Assembly (NCBI RefSeq): GCF_028416635.1
Contig: NZ_CP114013.1
Location: 4,960,001-5,024,000 of the forward strand
Length of the DNA: 64,000 nucleotides
Direction: 5' to 3'
From: Baekduia alba
GTDB taxonomy: Bacteria > Actinomycetota > Thermoleophilia > Solirubrobacterales > Solirubrobacteraceae
Position numbers and translations under genes: made by a program. Of the stretch, positions 16,490 through 24,172 are shown one piece after another (positions within the stretch are counted from its first letter, which is position 1; each line of letters begins with the position of its first letter). The notes beneath the pieces were generated by a model. It was not told the origin of the DNA and made no database searches. It was given only the letters and a program-made list of their open reading frames with translations.

Positions 16490-17257
16490 GTGACCGCCGG
16501 CGCGCCTGCGCCTGGGCCCGCGCCCGCGTGGATCACGTGGCGGACGGCGACGATCACCGCGGTGGTCGACGAGACCGCGCACGCCCGGACGCTCGCGCTC
16601 GACGTCCCCGGCTGGCCCGGCCACCACGCCGGGCAGCACCTCGACGTCCGGCTGACCGCGGAGGACGGCTACCAGGCCGAGCGCTCGTACTCGATCGCGA
16701 GCGCGCCGGAGGACGCGCGCGTCGCGCTGACGATCGAGCGCATCGACGACGGCGAGGTCTCGCCGTACCTGGCCGGCGACGTCGTCGTCGGCGACGCCTT
16801 CGAGATCCGCGGGCCGATCGGCGGGCACTTCACGTGGCGGGCGTCCGACGGCGGGCCGGTGCTGCTCGTCGGGGGCGGGAGCGGGCTGGTCCCCCTGATG
16901 GCGATGCTGCGCCACCGGGCCCGCGCCGGGAGCCGGGCCGACGCCCGGCTGCTCGTGAGCGCCCGGACGGTCGACGACCTGCTCTACCGCGACGAGCTCG
17001 AGCGCCTGGCGAGCGCCATGGACGGCCTGAGCATCACCACGACCTTGACGCGCGGGACGCCGGACGGCTGGAAGGGCCACGGCCGTCGCGTCGACGCCGC
17101 GATGCTGGGTGAGGTCGGCCCCGCCGCGAGCGCGGCGCCCAAGGTCTTCGTCTGCGGCCCCACGCCCTTCGTCGAAGCGGTCGCCGACGAGCTGGTTGCC
17201 CTCGGCCACGGCGCGGCCGCGATCCACACCGAGCGGTTCGGACCTACAGGAGGATGA
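16490..17257 (+). CDS. Ferredoxin-reductase-like FAD/NAD(P) oxidoreductase
   Basis: A 255-aa FNR-fold flavoprotein. The FAD motif is AERSYSIASAPED and the NAD(P) segment is PVLLVGGGSGLVPLMAMLRH. The C-terminal VFVCGPTPFVEAVADELVALG is a standard nucleotide-binding end. There is no 2Fe-2S domain. The start is a GTG that overlaps the preceding stop (TGAGTG), so it is coupled to the molybdenum enzyme and probably is its electron donor. Confidence 0.88.
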   Translation: MTAGAPAPGPAPAWITWRTATITAVVDETAHARTLALDVPGWPGHHAGQHLDVRLTAEDGYQAERSYSIASAPEDARVALTIERIDDGEVSPYLAGDVVVGDAFEIRGPIGGHFTWRASDGGPVLLVGGGSGLVPLMAMLRHRARAGSRADARLLVSARTVDDLLYRDELERLASAMDGLSITTTLTRGTPDGWKGHGRRVDAAMLGEVGPAASAAPKVFVCGPTPFVEAVADELVALGHGAAAIHTERFGPTGG

Positions 17258-17262
17258 CGGAC

Positions 17263-17561
17263 ATGAACGACCAGGTCGACGCCCTCGTCTTGGACGGCAA
17301 CGCGATCGGCGGACTGCTGGCCGACGTCTTCGGCGGTGCCGAGCTCACCGCCGCACCTCGCGGCTGCGGCTCCTGCGGCAGCGCCATGCGATCGGCGAGC
17401 ACCGCCTCTACCGCGGCGCCGGCTTCGTCCTGCGCTGCCCGGGCTGCGGCGAGGTCGCGCTGACCGTGGTCGACGGCGACGGGTTCCGGGAGGTCCGGCT
17501 GGCGGGGGCGTGGTCGGTCCGCGTTCCGGGCCCACCCGCGCCGCCGATCCCGGAGGCGTAG
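17263..17561 (+). pseudogene. DUF6510-family protein, interrupted by a one-base frameshift
   Basis: The first frame reads MNDQVDALVLDGNAIGGLLA and reaches RGCGSCGS. The expected continuation, AIGEHRLYRGAGFVLRCPGC, is in another frame and runs to the stop at 17561. Adding one C near 17385 would join them as CGSRHAIGEH, restoring both CxxC zinc-ribbon pairs expected of DUF6510. The gene is therefore either broken by a one-base deletion or affected by a sequencing error. AGGAGG at 17248-17253 suits the ATG at 17263; an ATG at 17254 is also possible. It is the third gene of the molybdenum oxidoreductase cluster. Confidence 0.7.
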
Positions 17562-17608
17562 GGCGCCGATCCCGGAGGCGTAGGGCGCCGATCCCGGAGG
17601 CGTAGGGC
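17543..17608. repeat. Three tandem copies of a 22-bp unit
   Basis: The unit begins GCCGATCCCGGAGGCGTAGG and ends GC. Copies are at 17543-17564, 17565-17586 and 17587-17608 and look identical. Because 22 is not a multiple of three, the TAG in successive copies falls in all three forward frames. The first copy encodes the last residues and stop of the DUF6510 reading frame. Confidence 0.85.
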
Positions 17609-17622
17609 GCAAGCGGTTGGTG

Positions 17623-17673
17623 GCGCCCAGCGCGGTTTCGCTGGGTGCTGCGTGGCGTGGTGCGTCCCACGCC
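17623..17673. terminator. Paired hairpins between convergent genes
   Basis: Hairpin one pairs CCCAGCG (17626-17632) with CGCTGGG (17639-17645) and extends to about 10 bp with one mismatch. Hairpin two pairs GGCGTGG (17654-17660) with CCACGCC (17667-17673). They sit between the DUF6510 gene and the convergent zinc-finger gene, so a bidirectional terminator is likely. Confidence 0.5.
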
Positions 17674-17718
17674 CCGCACTGCGCGCCACCCGCGCCCGCC
17701 GCCCGCCCGCGCCCGCCC

Positions 17719-18039
17719 CTACGCCAGCATCGGCGACGGCGGGATCCGGGTCTGGCCCGTGATCTGGGGGATCCGCATGCCGAGGGAGTCGGCGAAGCAC
17801 CAGACCCAGTCCTCGCCCGGCTCGAGGGAGCGGATGAGCTGGTGGCTGGTGGCGCCGGCGTGGGCGGTCGCGTGCTTGCCCGGGGAGTCGTCGCAGCAGC
17901 CGACGTGGCCGCAGGTCAGGCAGATGCGCAGGTGCAGCCACACGCCGCCCGTGGCGAGGCAGTCCTCGCAGCCGGCGACCTCCTCGGGCAGCTCGGTGAT
18001 CTCGATCTGGTCGAGATGGGAACAGCTGGTCGGGCTCAT
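17719..18039 (-). CDS. UBP-type zinc finger protein
   Basis: A 106-aa protein that is almost entirely a ZnF-UBP domain. Likely ligands are C6, H8, C24, C27, C40, C43, C48 and histidines H56, H60 and H66 (segments CEDCLATGG, CLTCGHVGCCD, HATAHAGATSH). In eukaryotes this fold binds ubiquitin C-termini. Bacterial copies are common in actinobacteria with no known ligand. It is coupled by ATGA overlap to the histidine kinase and is the last gene of a three-gene redox/sensor operon. Confidence 0.88.
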   Translation of the reverse strand: MSPTSCSHLDQIEITELPEEVAGCEDCLATGGVWLHLRICLTCGHVGCCDDSPGKHATAHAGATSHQLIRSLEPGEDWVWCFADSLGMRIPQITGQTRIPPSPMLA

Positions 18040-19496
18040 GGCGCGGGCTCCTCGGTGGTGGCTGGCTTGGGGACGCCGTTGGTGATGGTCGCATCCGGCA
18101 GCGGCAGCCACACGTGGAACGTCGTCCCGTCCGGGCCCGTCTCGAACCCGAGGCTGCCGTCGTGGCGGTCCTCGACGATGCGGCGCACGGTGTCGAGGCC
18201 GAGCCCGGTCCCCTTGCCGGGCTCCTTGGTGGTGTAGAACGGCTCGAGCACGCGGCGGCGTGCCGCCTCCGGGATGCCCGGGCCGTCGTCGCCGATGTCG
18301 ACGCGGACGCACGGACCCTCGACGCGCGCCCGGATCGTGATCGTGCCGTCCTGGCCCAGGGCGTCGACCGCGTTGTCGATCAGGTTGGTCCAGACCTGGT
18401 TGAGCTCGGAGCCGTGGACGGCGAGCTTGGGCAGGTCCTCCTCGAACTCCTTGCGCACGGCGATCTTGGTGTGCTTGAGCTTGTGGCCGAGGACCTTGAT
18501 GGTGGCCTTGATCCCCTCGCGCACGTCGACCGTGACGACCTCGCCGCGGTCCATGTAGCTGTAGGTCTTGATCGCGCCGACGAGGTCGCTCATGCGCGCG
18601 GCGGACTCCTGCAGCTCCTCGGCCAGGCCGCGGGCGGAGAGCGTCGCGGCGATCCACGCCAGCGCCTTCGACGTCGCGGCCGGCCCCGCGTGGCGGGCGA
18701 CGGCGCCCAGCCACTCGTCGTCGACGTCGGCCGCGGCCAGGATCTCGGCCAACCGCCACGCCTCCTCGACGCCAAGGTCCTCCAGGCGGTCGAGCATCTC
18801 GTCCTCGGCGTCGGCGGCGTCGACCGTCGACTGCTCCTCGGCCGCGGCGGCGCGGGCGACCGCCTCGCGCTGGAGCTCGACGAGCCGGGCGGCGTCCTCG
18901 CGCTCGATGCCCGCGTCGACGAACGACGCGATCACGTCCATGACGACGTCCAGCGTGTCGGCCATCTGCGCGGCGGCGCGCTGGACGGCGGCCGCCGGGT
19001 TGTTGAGCTCGTGCGCCAGCCCCGCGGCCATCGTGCCCAGCGACGCCAGGCGCTCGCGGTCGTTGTCGATCGCCGCCAGCCGCGCGGTGACCGGCCCGAT
19101 CGCCTGCATGATCTTGCGGTGGACGCTGCGGTGGGACATCGCGAGGTCGGTGAACGCCCCCAGCGGCACGAGGCCGATCACGCAGTCGGTCTCGGCCTGC
19201 ATGCGCACGCCGATCGGCGACTCGGTGATCGCGGCGATCGCCTGCATCCACGTCGGCGCCTCCATGTGGCCGAGCGGCTCGTAGCGCTCGTCGGCCAGCT
19301 TATACATGCGCGTGCGGCCGTCGAGCAGGAGCAGCAGGCCGCGCGCGGACGCGTCCTGCTCGGCGATGATCTCCCCCGCCGGGACGTTGAACGCCTGCGT
19401 GGCGGCGCGCCACTGCTCCAGCTCGGCGTCGGCCAGGCCGTCGAAGAGATCGACCCGGCGGACGTCGTCGAGCGTGACCGGCACGGCGGGGTTCAT
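18036..19496 (-). CDS. Soluble sensor histidine kinase with cyclic-nucleotide-binding-like domain
   Basis: A 486-aa kinase with no membrane segment. Residues about 12-125 form a cNMP/CRP-like sensor domain (LDDVRRVDLFDGLADAELEQ, then PAGEIIAEQDASARGLLLLL). The H-box is GTMAAGLAHELNNPAAAVQR with H162. A long helical insert follows, then the ATPase domain with N-box NQVWTNLIDNAVDAL, GDDGPGIP and GKGTGLGLDTVRRI. It overlaps both neighbours by ATGA. The partner receiver is most likely the REC domain of the upstream reductase fusion. The ligand of the cNMP-like domain is unknown. Confidence 0.9.
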   Translation of the reverse strand: MNPAVPVTLDDVRRVDLFDGLADAELEQWRAATQAFNVPAGEIIAEQDASARGLLLLLDGRTRMYKLADERYEPLGHMEAPTWMQAIAAITESPIGVRMQAETDCVIGLVPLGAFTDLAMSHRSVHRKIMQAIGPVTARLAAIDNDRERLASLGTMAAGLAHELNNPAAAVQRAAAQMADTLDVVMDVIASFVDAGIEREDAARLVELQREAVARAAAAEEQSTVDAADAEDEMLDRLEDLGVEEAWRLAEILAAADVDDEWLGAVARHAGPAATSKALAWIAATLSARGLAEELQESAARMSDLVGAIKTYSYMDRGEVVTVDVREGIKATIKVLGHKLKHTKIAVRKEFEEDLPKLAVHGSELNQVWTNLIDNAVDALGQDGTITIRARVEGPCVRVDIGDDGPGIPEAARRRVLEPFYTTKEPGKGTGLGLDTVRRIVEDRHDGSLGFETGPDGTTFHVWLPLPDATITNGVPKPATTEEPAP

Positions 19497-21163
19497 GCCG
19501 CCGCGAGGTACTCGTGGATGAGCGAGACGGCCATCGACCCCTCGCCGACCGCGCTGGCCACGCGCTTGATCGAGCGCGCGCGCACGTCGCCGGCGACGAA
19601 CACGCCGGGCACGCTGGTCTCCAACACGTAGGGGTCGCGCTTGAGCGGCCACCCGGCCGCGCGCGCGTCCGCGCCCGCGAGGATGAACCCGCGCTCGTCG
19701 CGGGCGATGACGTCGTTGAGCCACTGCGTCCGCGGCGCCGCGCCGACGAACACGAAGCACGCGTCGGTCGGCTCCACGGTCTCGGTGCCGTCATCGTGGC
19801 GGATGCGCATCGCCTTGAGGTGGTCGTCCTCGCCGATCGCCTCGGCCGCCACCGACCCGGTCCGGACGTCGATGTTCGGCAGCGCCGCGATCTGCTCGAT
19901 CAGGTAGCTCGACATGGACTTGGTCAGCGAGTCGGCCCGGACGAGCATCGTCACCTGCGCGGCCCAGTTGCTGAAGTAGACGGCGGCCTGGCCGGCGGAG
20001 TTCGCCCCGCCGATGATCACGACGCGCTGCTGGGCGCACGAGCGCGCCTCGCTGAGCGCCGCGCCGTAGTACACGCCCGCGCCGGTCAGCTCCTCGAAGC
20101 CCGGCGTGTCGAGCTTGCGGTAGGAGACGCCGGAGGCGATCAGCACGGTGTTGGCGCTCAGCGCGCCGCCGCCGCTGAGCCGGACGAGCCGGCCCGTGCC
20201 CTCGACCTCGAGCGAGACCGCGTCCTGGACCGTGAGCAGCTCGGCGCCGAGCCGGCGCGCCTGGTCGGTGGCGCGGCGCGCGAGGTCCGAGCCGCTCAGC
20301 CCGGTCGGGAAGCCGAGGTAGTTCTCGATCCGCGAGGACGTCCCGGCCTGGCCGCCGGGCGCCTCGCGCTCGACCATCACGGTGCTCAGCCCCTCGCTGG
20401 CGCCGTAGACCGCGGCGGCCAGGCCGGCGGGCCCGCCGCCGACGATGACGAGGTCGTAGTGGTCGGTCGCCGGCTGGGCGGCGACGCCGAGGCGCTCGGC
20501 CAGCTCGTAGACCGTCGGCTTCTCCAGGACCGAGCCGTCCTCCAGCAGAGCGACCGGCAGGCCGTCCTCGGCGATGCCGGCGACCTTGAGCAGCTCGCGC
20601 GCCTCGCCGTCGCGCTCGACGTCCAGCCAGCGGCCGGGCACGCGGTTGCGGGCCAGGAAGTCGCGCAGGTCGTGGGCGGGCTTGGAGAAGCGGTGGCCGA
20701 TGACGCGCACGCCGCCGGCCTCCAGCGCCGCGCCCGACTCCCAGGTCTGGAGCAGGTCCTCGACGACCGGGTAGAGCTCCTCCTCCGGCGGGTCCCACGG
20801 CTTGAGCAGGTAGTAGTCCAGCGCGACCTCGTTGATCGCGGTGATCGCGGCCGAGGTGTCGGCGTAGGCGGTGAGCAGGACGCGCTTGGCCGCCGGCGCG
20901 AGCTTGCGCGCCTCGACGAGGTACTCGGTCCCCGACAGGCCGGGCATGCGCTGGTCGGCGATCAGCATCGCGACCTGGTCGCCGCGCGCGACGAGCTCGC
21001 GCACGACCTCCAGCGCCTCCTCGCCGCTGTTGGCGCGCAGGACGCGGTACTTCTCGCCGAAGCGGCGGCGCAGGTCGCGGGCGACGGCGGCGAGCACGGC
21101 CGGCTCGTCGTCGACCGCGACGATCGCCGGCCGGCGGGTGCGTTCGGGGGCGTCTGAGGACAT
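19493..21163 (-). CDS. Response-regulator receiver fused to thioredoxin-reductase-like flavoprotein
   Basis: A 556-aa fusion. Residues 13-130 are a receiver domain with acidic D18/D19, phospho-acceptor D70 (MLIADQRMPG) and the conserved lysine in LLKPWDP. Residues about 150-225 look like a thioredoxin/glutaredoxin-fold linker (FSKPAHDLRDFLARNRVPG). From about 235 comes a thioredoxin-reductase-type flavoprotein: FAD motif VIVGGGPAGLAAAVYG, PGGQAGTSSRIENYLGFP, NADPH motif VVIIGGANSAGQAAVYF, and VFVAGDV near the end. The redox CxxC that normally precedes the NADPH motif is missing; that stretch reads YYGAALSEARSC. So it should not reduce thioredoxin by the usual route. NAD(P)H-dependent signalling or another acceptor is likely. 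Confidence 0.9.
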   Translation of the reverse strand: MSSDAPERTRRPAIVAVDDEPAVLAAVARDLRRRFGEKYRVLRANSGEEALEVVRELVARGDQVAMLIADQRMPGLSGTEYLVEARKLAPAAKRVLLTAYADTSAAITAINEVALDYYLLKPWDPPEEELYPVVEDLLQTWESGAALEAGGVRVIGHRFSKPAHDLRDFLARNRVPGRWLDVERDGEARELLKVAGIAEDGLPVALLEDGSVLEKPTVYELAERLGVAAQPATDHYDLVIVGGGPAGLAAAVYGASEGLSTVMVEREAPGGQAGTSSRIENYLGFPTGLSGSDLARRATDQARRLGAELLTVQDAVSLEVEGTGRLVRLSGGGALSANTVLIASGVSYRKLDTPGFEELTGAGVYYGAALSEARSCAQQRVVIIGGANSAGQAAVYFSNWAAQVTMLVRADSLTKSMSSYLIEQIAALPNIDVRTGSVAAEAIGEDDHLKAMRIRHDDGTETVEPTDACFVFVGAAPRTQWLNDVIARDERGFILAGADARAAGWPLKRDPYVLETSVPGVFVAGDVRARSIKRVASAVGEGSMAVSLIHEYLAAA

Positions 21164-21211
21164 CTGCTCCGCAGCTTCTCATGCCCGTCGAGAGGCGCTC
21201 CCGGGGTTGTC

Positions 21212-21511
21212 CTAGTCCTTGAACTCGAAGCGGAACGCCTTGGCGCCCGCGGCGCAGCGCCACTGGCCGCCGAACTGGCTGCCGCTGACCTGCGTGCAGC
21301 GGAAGGCCTGCACCTTGAACGACTTGGAGATGTTGCCGCGGTAGGACTTCATGACCTTGGTCGCGGCGGCGCAGGTCATGCCGCGCGCCGAGCTGATCTG
21401 CGTGTTGGGGTAGTCGGAGTAGGAGCTGCAGTCGACGACCTTGGCCTGGGCGGCAGCGGGGACCAGCACGAGCGCGCAGGTGGCGGTCGCGGCGAGGGTG
21501 ATCTTCTTCAT
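21212..21511 (-). CDS. Small secreted cysteine-containing protein of unknown function
   Basis: A 99-aa protein. A signal peptide (MKKITLAATATCALVLVPAA, cleavage near AQA-KV) leaves a mature domain of about 76 residues with four cysteines (C28, C47, C72, C86), probably two disulfides. Basic and aromatic residues are frequent (YRGNISKSFKVQAFRCTQVS). I recognise no family by name; short actinobacterial exported proteins with this layout are common. It is transcribed alone, divergent from the LLM-type oxidoreductase. Confidence 0.75.
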   Translation of the reverse strand: MKKITLAATATCALVLVPAAAQAKVVDCSSYSDYPNTQISSARGMTCAAATKVMKSYRGNISKSFKVQAFRCTQVSGSQFGGQWRCAAGAKAFRFEFKD

Positions 21512-21542
21512 CGATGGCGACCCTATGAGACGCCGCCGATGA

Positions 21543-21570
21543 TTGCGCGCGCAACTAATCTTGCTAGACT
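21543..21570 (+). promoter_or_regulatory. Promoter with a 12-bp perfect palindrome over the -35 box
   Basis: TTGCGCGCGCAA (21543-21554) is a perfect palindrome and includes the -35-like TTGCGC. TAGACT at 21565-21570 is a good -10 after a 16-bp spacer. The ATG at 21581 is 10 bp past the -10, so the transcript is probably leaderless or has a very short leader. A repressor bound at the palindrome would block the promoter. Confidence 0.5.
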
Positions 21571-21580
21571 GGGTTGCACT

Positions 21581-22618
21581 ATGGAACTCGGTCTTGCCAC
21601 CTTCGCCGACCTCCCGGCCGGCACGAGCCCCCAGCAGCGCATGAAGGACCTCCTCGCGGAGGCCAAGCTCGCCGACGAGCTGGGGCTCGACGTCTTCGCG
21701 ATCGGGGAGCACCACCGCCCCGACTACCTGATCTCCTCCCCCACGGTCGCGCTCGGCGCCGCCGCGGCGATCACCGATCAGATCCGCCTCTCCTCCGCCG
21801 TGACCGTGCTGTCCTCCGAGGACCCGGTCCGCGTCTTCCAGCAGTTCGCCGAGATCGACCTGATCTCCGGCGGGCGCGCCGAGATCATGGCCGGGCGCGG
21901 GTCGTTCATCGAGTCGTTCCCGCTGTTCGGCAAGGATCTCGACGACTACGACGACCTGTACCTCGAGAACCTCGAGTTGTTGTTGGCCTTGCGTGACAGC
22001 GAGGTCGTCACCTGGTCGGGCAAGCACCGCGCGCCGCTGGAGAACGCGGGCGTGTGGCCGCGGCCGGCGCAGGACCCGCTGCCGGTGTGGGTCGCCGTGG
22101 GCGGCTCGCCGCAGTCGGTCGTGCGCGCCGCGTCGCTCGGCCTCCCGCTGACGATCGCGATCATCGGCGGCGAGCTGGAGCGCTTCGTGCCGCTGGTCGA
22201 GCTGTACCGCGAGGCGTGGGAGGCGGTCGGCCACGACCCCGCCGACGCGACGATCGCGATCAACACCCACACCTACGTCGGCGACGCCGACCGGGAGTTC
22301 GCGCCCGGCTACCTGGAGGTCATGAACCGCATCGGCCGCGAGCGCGGCTGGGGCCCGTCGGGCATGGCGCAGTTCCACGCGCTGACGTCGCCGGGCGGCG
22401 CGCTGGCGGCCGGGTCGTCGGAGGAGGTCGCCGAGAAGATCCTCTACGGCCACGAGCTGTTCGGGCACCAGCGCTACCTCGGGCACATGAGCCTCGGGTC
22501 GGTCGCGCACGCCGACGTGCTCAAGTCGATGGAGAAGTTCGGGACCGAGGTCGCGCCGGTCGTGCGCGCCGAGGTGGCGCGGCGCGAGGCGGCGACCACG
22601 ACCACGACGGCGGCCTAG
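21581..22618 (+). CDS. Luciferase-like (LLM-class) flavin-dependent oxidoreductase
   Basis: A 345-aa luciferase-fold oxidoreductase. It opens MELGLATFADLPAG and has LADELGLDVFAIGEHHRPDYL and LISGGRAEIMAGRGSFIESFPLFG, typical of the LLM group that uses FMNH2 or F420H2. Reaction and substrate are not predictable. The ATG at 21581 sits just downstream of a palindrome-bearing promoter, which suggests inducible expression. The stop overlaps that of the convergent DUF2510 gene (CTAG). Confidence 0.85.
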   Translation: MELGLATFADLPAGTSPQQRMKDLLAEAKLADELGLDVFAIGEHHRPDYLISSPTVALGAAAAITDQIRLSSAVTVLSSEDPVRVFQQFAEIDLISGGRAEIMAGRGSFIESFPLFGKDLDDYDDLYLENLELLLALRDSEVVTWSGKHRAPLENAGVWPRPAQDPLPVWVAVGGSPQSVVRAASLGLPLTIAIIGGELERFVPLVELYREAWEAVGHDPADATIAINTHTYVGDADREFAPGYLEVMNRIGRERGWGPSGMAQFHALTSPGGALAAGSSEEVAEKILYGHELFGHQRYLGHMSLGSVAHADVLKSMEKFGTEVAPVVRAEVARREAATTTTTAA

Positions 22619-23007
22619 CGCGGCGCCCAGCGGTGCTCGGTCCAGCGCTCGCCGTCCCAGAGGCGGCGGACGCCGGCGTTCGGGTCGCCCTCGGGATCGG
22701 GGTCGGGGTACCAGCCGGGCGGCGCGTCGGGGCCGGGCGGCGGAACCGCGAGGGTCGCGGTGGGCGTCGCGACCGGATGCGCCGGCCGCGGCGCCGCGGG
22801 CGCGCGCGGCTTGCGGTCGGGCACCGCCGCGACGAGCGCGACGACGAGCAGGCCGCCCGCGAGCGCGAGCAGCGCCGTGGCCACCGCGCTGTCGAGCAGG
22901 AGGCCGAGCGCGCCGCCTGCGACCGCGCCGATCGCCGCGCCGGGCCCGAGCGTCTTGAGCGGCGGCAGCGGCGAGTGGTGGCGCGGCAGGGAGTGCTGGG
23001 ACGGCAC
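22615..23007 (-). CDS. DUF2510 membrane protein
   Basis: A 130-aa protein. Two hydrophobic helices (residues about 20-60: AAIGAVAGGALGLLLDSAVA and LLALAGGLLVVALVAAV) are followed by a Pro-rich linker. A C-terminal DUF2510 domain follows (GWYPDPDPEG, then RRLWDGERWTEHRW). DUF2510 is a short Trp-rich domain found at the ends of actinobacterial membrane proteins; its ligand is not established. The start is uncertain; I use a GTG at 23007 just before the hydrophobic region. Confidence 0.7.
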   Translation of the reverse strand: MPSQHSLPRHHSPLPPLKTLGPGAAIGAVAGGALGLLLDSAVATALLALAGGLLVVALVAAVPDRKPRAPAAPRPAHPVATPTATLAVPPPGPDAPPGWYPDPDPEGDPNAGVRRLWDGERWTEHRWAPR

Positions 23008-23149
23008 CGTCTCGCGATGGTCCGGCCGCGGCGGGGGATGGCGCAATCGCCCGCGGAGGGTGAACGCCGCGCGGTGGCTCTGCGCAGGGTTCGTGCCGAT
23101 TGCGCGCAGATCGGCGGGCTCGCGTCCGGCGTGCCGGAAGCTGGTGTGG

Positions 23150-24010
23150 ATGCACCACCATCGCCTCGTCCTCAACGGCCCGCCGCCGGCGGTCGCGCGC
23201 CTGGTCGACGACCTGCGCGCCGCGGGCGCGGAGGGCATCACGCGCGAGCCGCCGGTGCGGCTGGTCTGGACGACGGCGCACGCCTCCGCGGTGGAGGCGC
23301 TGTGCGCGCGCCATCGCCGCGTCGTCGTCGGCGTCGAGCGCTTCGAGACGCTCGGCGCCGAGCTCGAGCGGCTCGTCGTCTGCGGGCGCGAGGCGACGGT
23401 GCTGGAGCGGCGGGCGTTCGCCGACGAGGAGCTCGCGCCGCTCGGCCCGGAGGCGCTGCGCCGGGTCGCGCTGGGCGTGGCGGCGATGCCGGTCGCGCTC
23501 GGGTCCGGGCTGGCCGGGACGGCGCTGGACGACGCGCTGCTGGTCGGGCCGGCGCTCGGGCGGCTGTGCGCGGCGGCGGGCGATCCGTTGGCGGTCGAGC
23601 GGCCGCCGCGCGCGGCGGTCGACGCGATCCGGGCGCTCGCGGCGGTCGCGCTGACCGTCGGCGCGAACGCCAGCGCGCCGGCGTCGGACGCCGAGCTGGC
23701 CTTCGAGCGCTCCTGGCGCCTGGCGCAGGCGGCGGCGTTCGCGGCGCAGGACGCGTGGTGGGCGCGGCCGGACGACGACGACTGGCCGGAGTGGCTGATG
23801 TTCCTGCTGTCGTGCGCGGCCGGGGTCGTCGAGTCCTGCGCGGCGTGCCTGCACCGGCCGCCGCCCGACGTCAAGTCGCTGATCGCCGAGCACCACGCGA
23901 CGGCCGACGAGCAGCTCGACCACGCCGCCGGGCTGCTGACGATCGTCACCCTCCAGGCCCTGACGCTGTTCGACGACGACGCACATCCGGGACGTGGACG
24001 TACCCAATGA
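23150..24010 (+). CDS. Conserved-looking protein of unknown function (286 aa)
   Basis: I do not recognise the family. The protein starts MHHHRLVLNGPPPAVARLVDDL. Its first part alternates strands and helices (TTAHASAVEALCARHRRVVVGVERFETLG) like a small alpha/beta domain. The second part is helical and rich in Ala, with WWARPDDDDWPEWLMFLLSCAAGVVESCAACLH near the end. There is no signal peptide. Codon use matches the neighbours. It is divergent from the DUF2510 gene and ends 162 bp before the recombinase-like gene. Confidence 0.6.
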   Translation: MHHHRLVLNGPPPAVARLVDDLRAAGAEGITREPPVRLVWTTAHASAVEALCARHRRVVVGVERFETLGAELERLVVCGREATVLERRAFADEELAPLGPEALRRVALGVAAMPVALGSGLAGTALDDALLVGPALGRLCAAAGDPLAVERPPRAAVDAIRALAAVALTVGANASAPASDAELAFERSWRLAQAAAFAAQDAWWARPDDDDWPEWLMFLLSCAAGVVESCAACLHRPPPDVKSLIAEHHATADEQLDHAAGLLTIVTLQALTLFDDDAHPGRGRTQ

Positions 24011-24172
24011 CATTGCTCTACCTAGACGTAGGCATAGATCTTTCCGATGCGGCAGAAACCGGTGTGCAATCTCGCCGCCTGAAGCGCTACATGTCGCGCC
24101 GGCCCACCACACCCGGGGGCCGCGGGGGTCTACAGTCGGTCGCCAAGGCAGGCGGGAGGCAGGAAGGATTCC

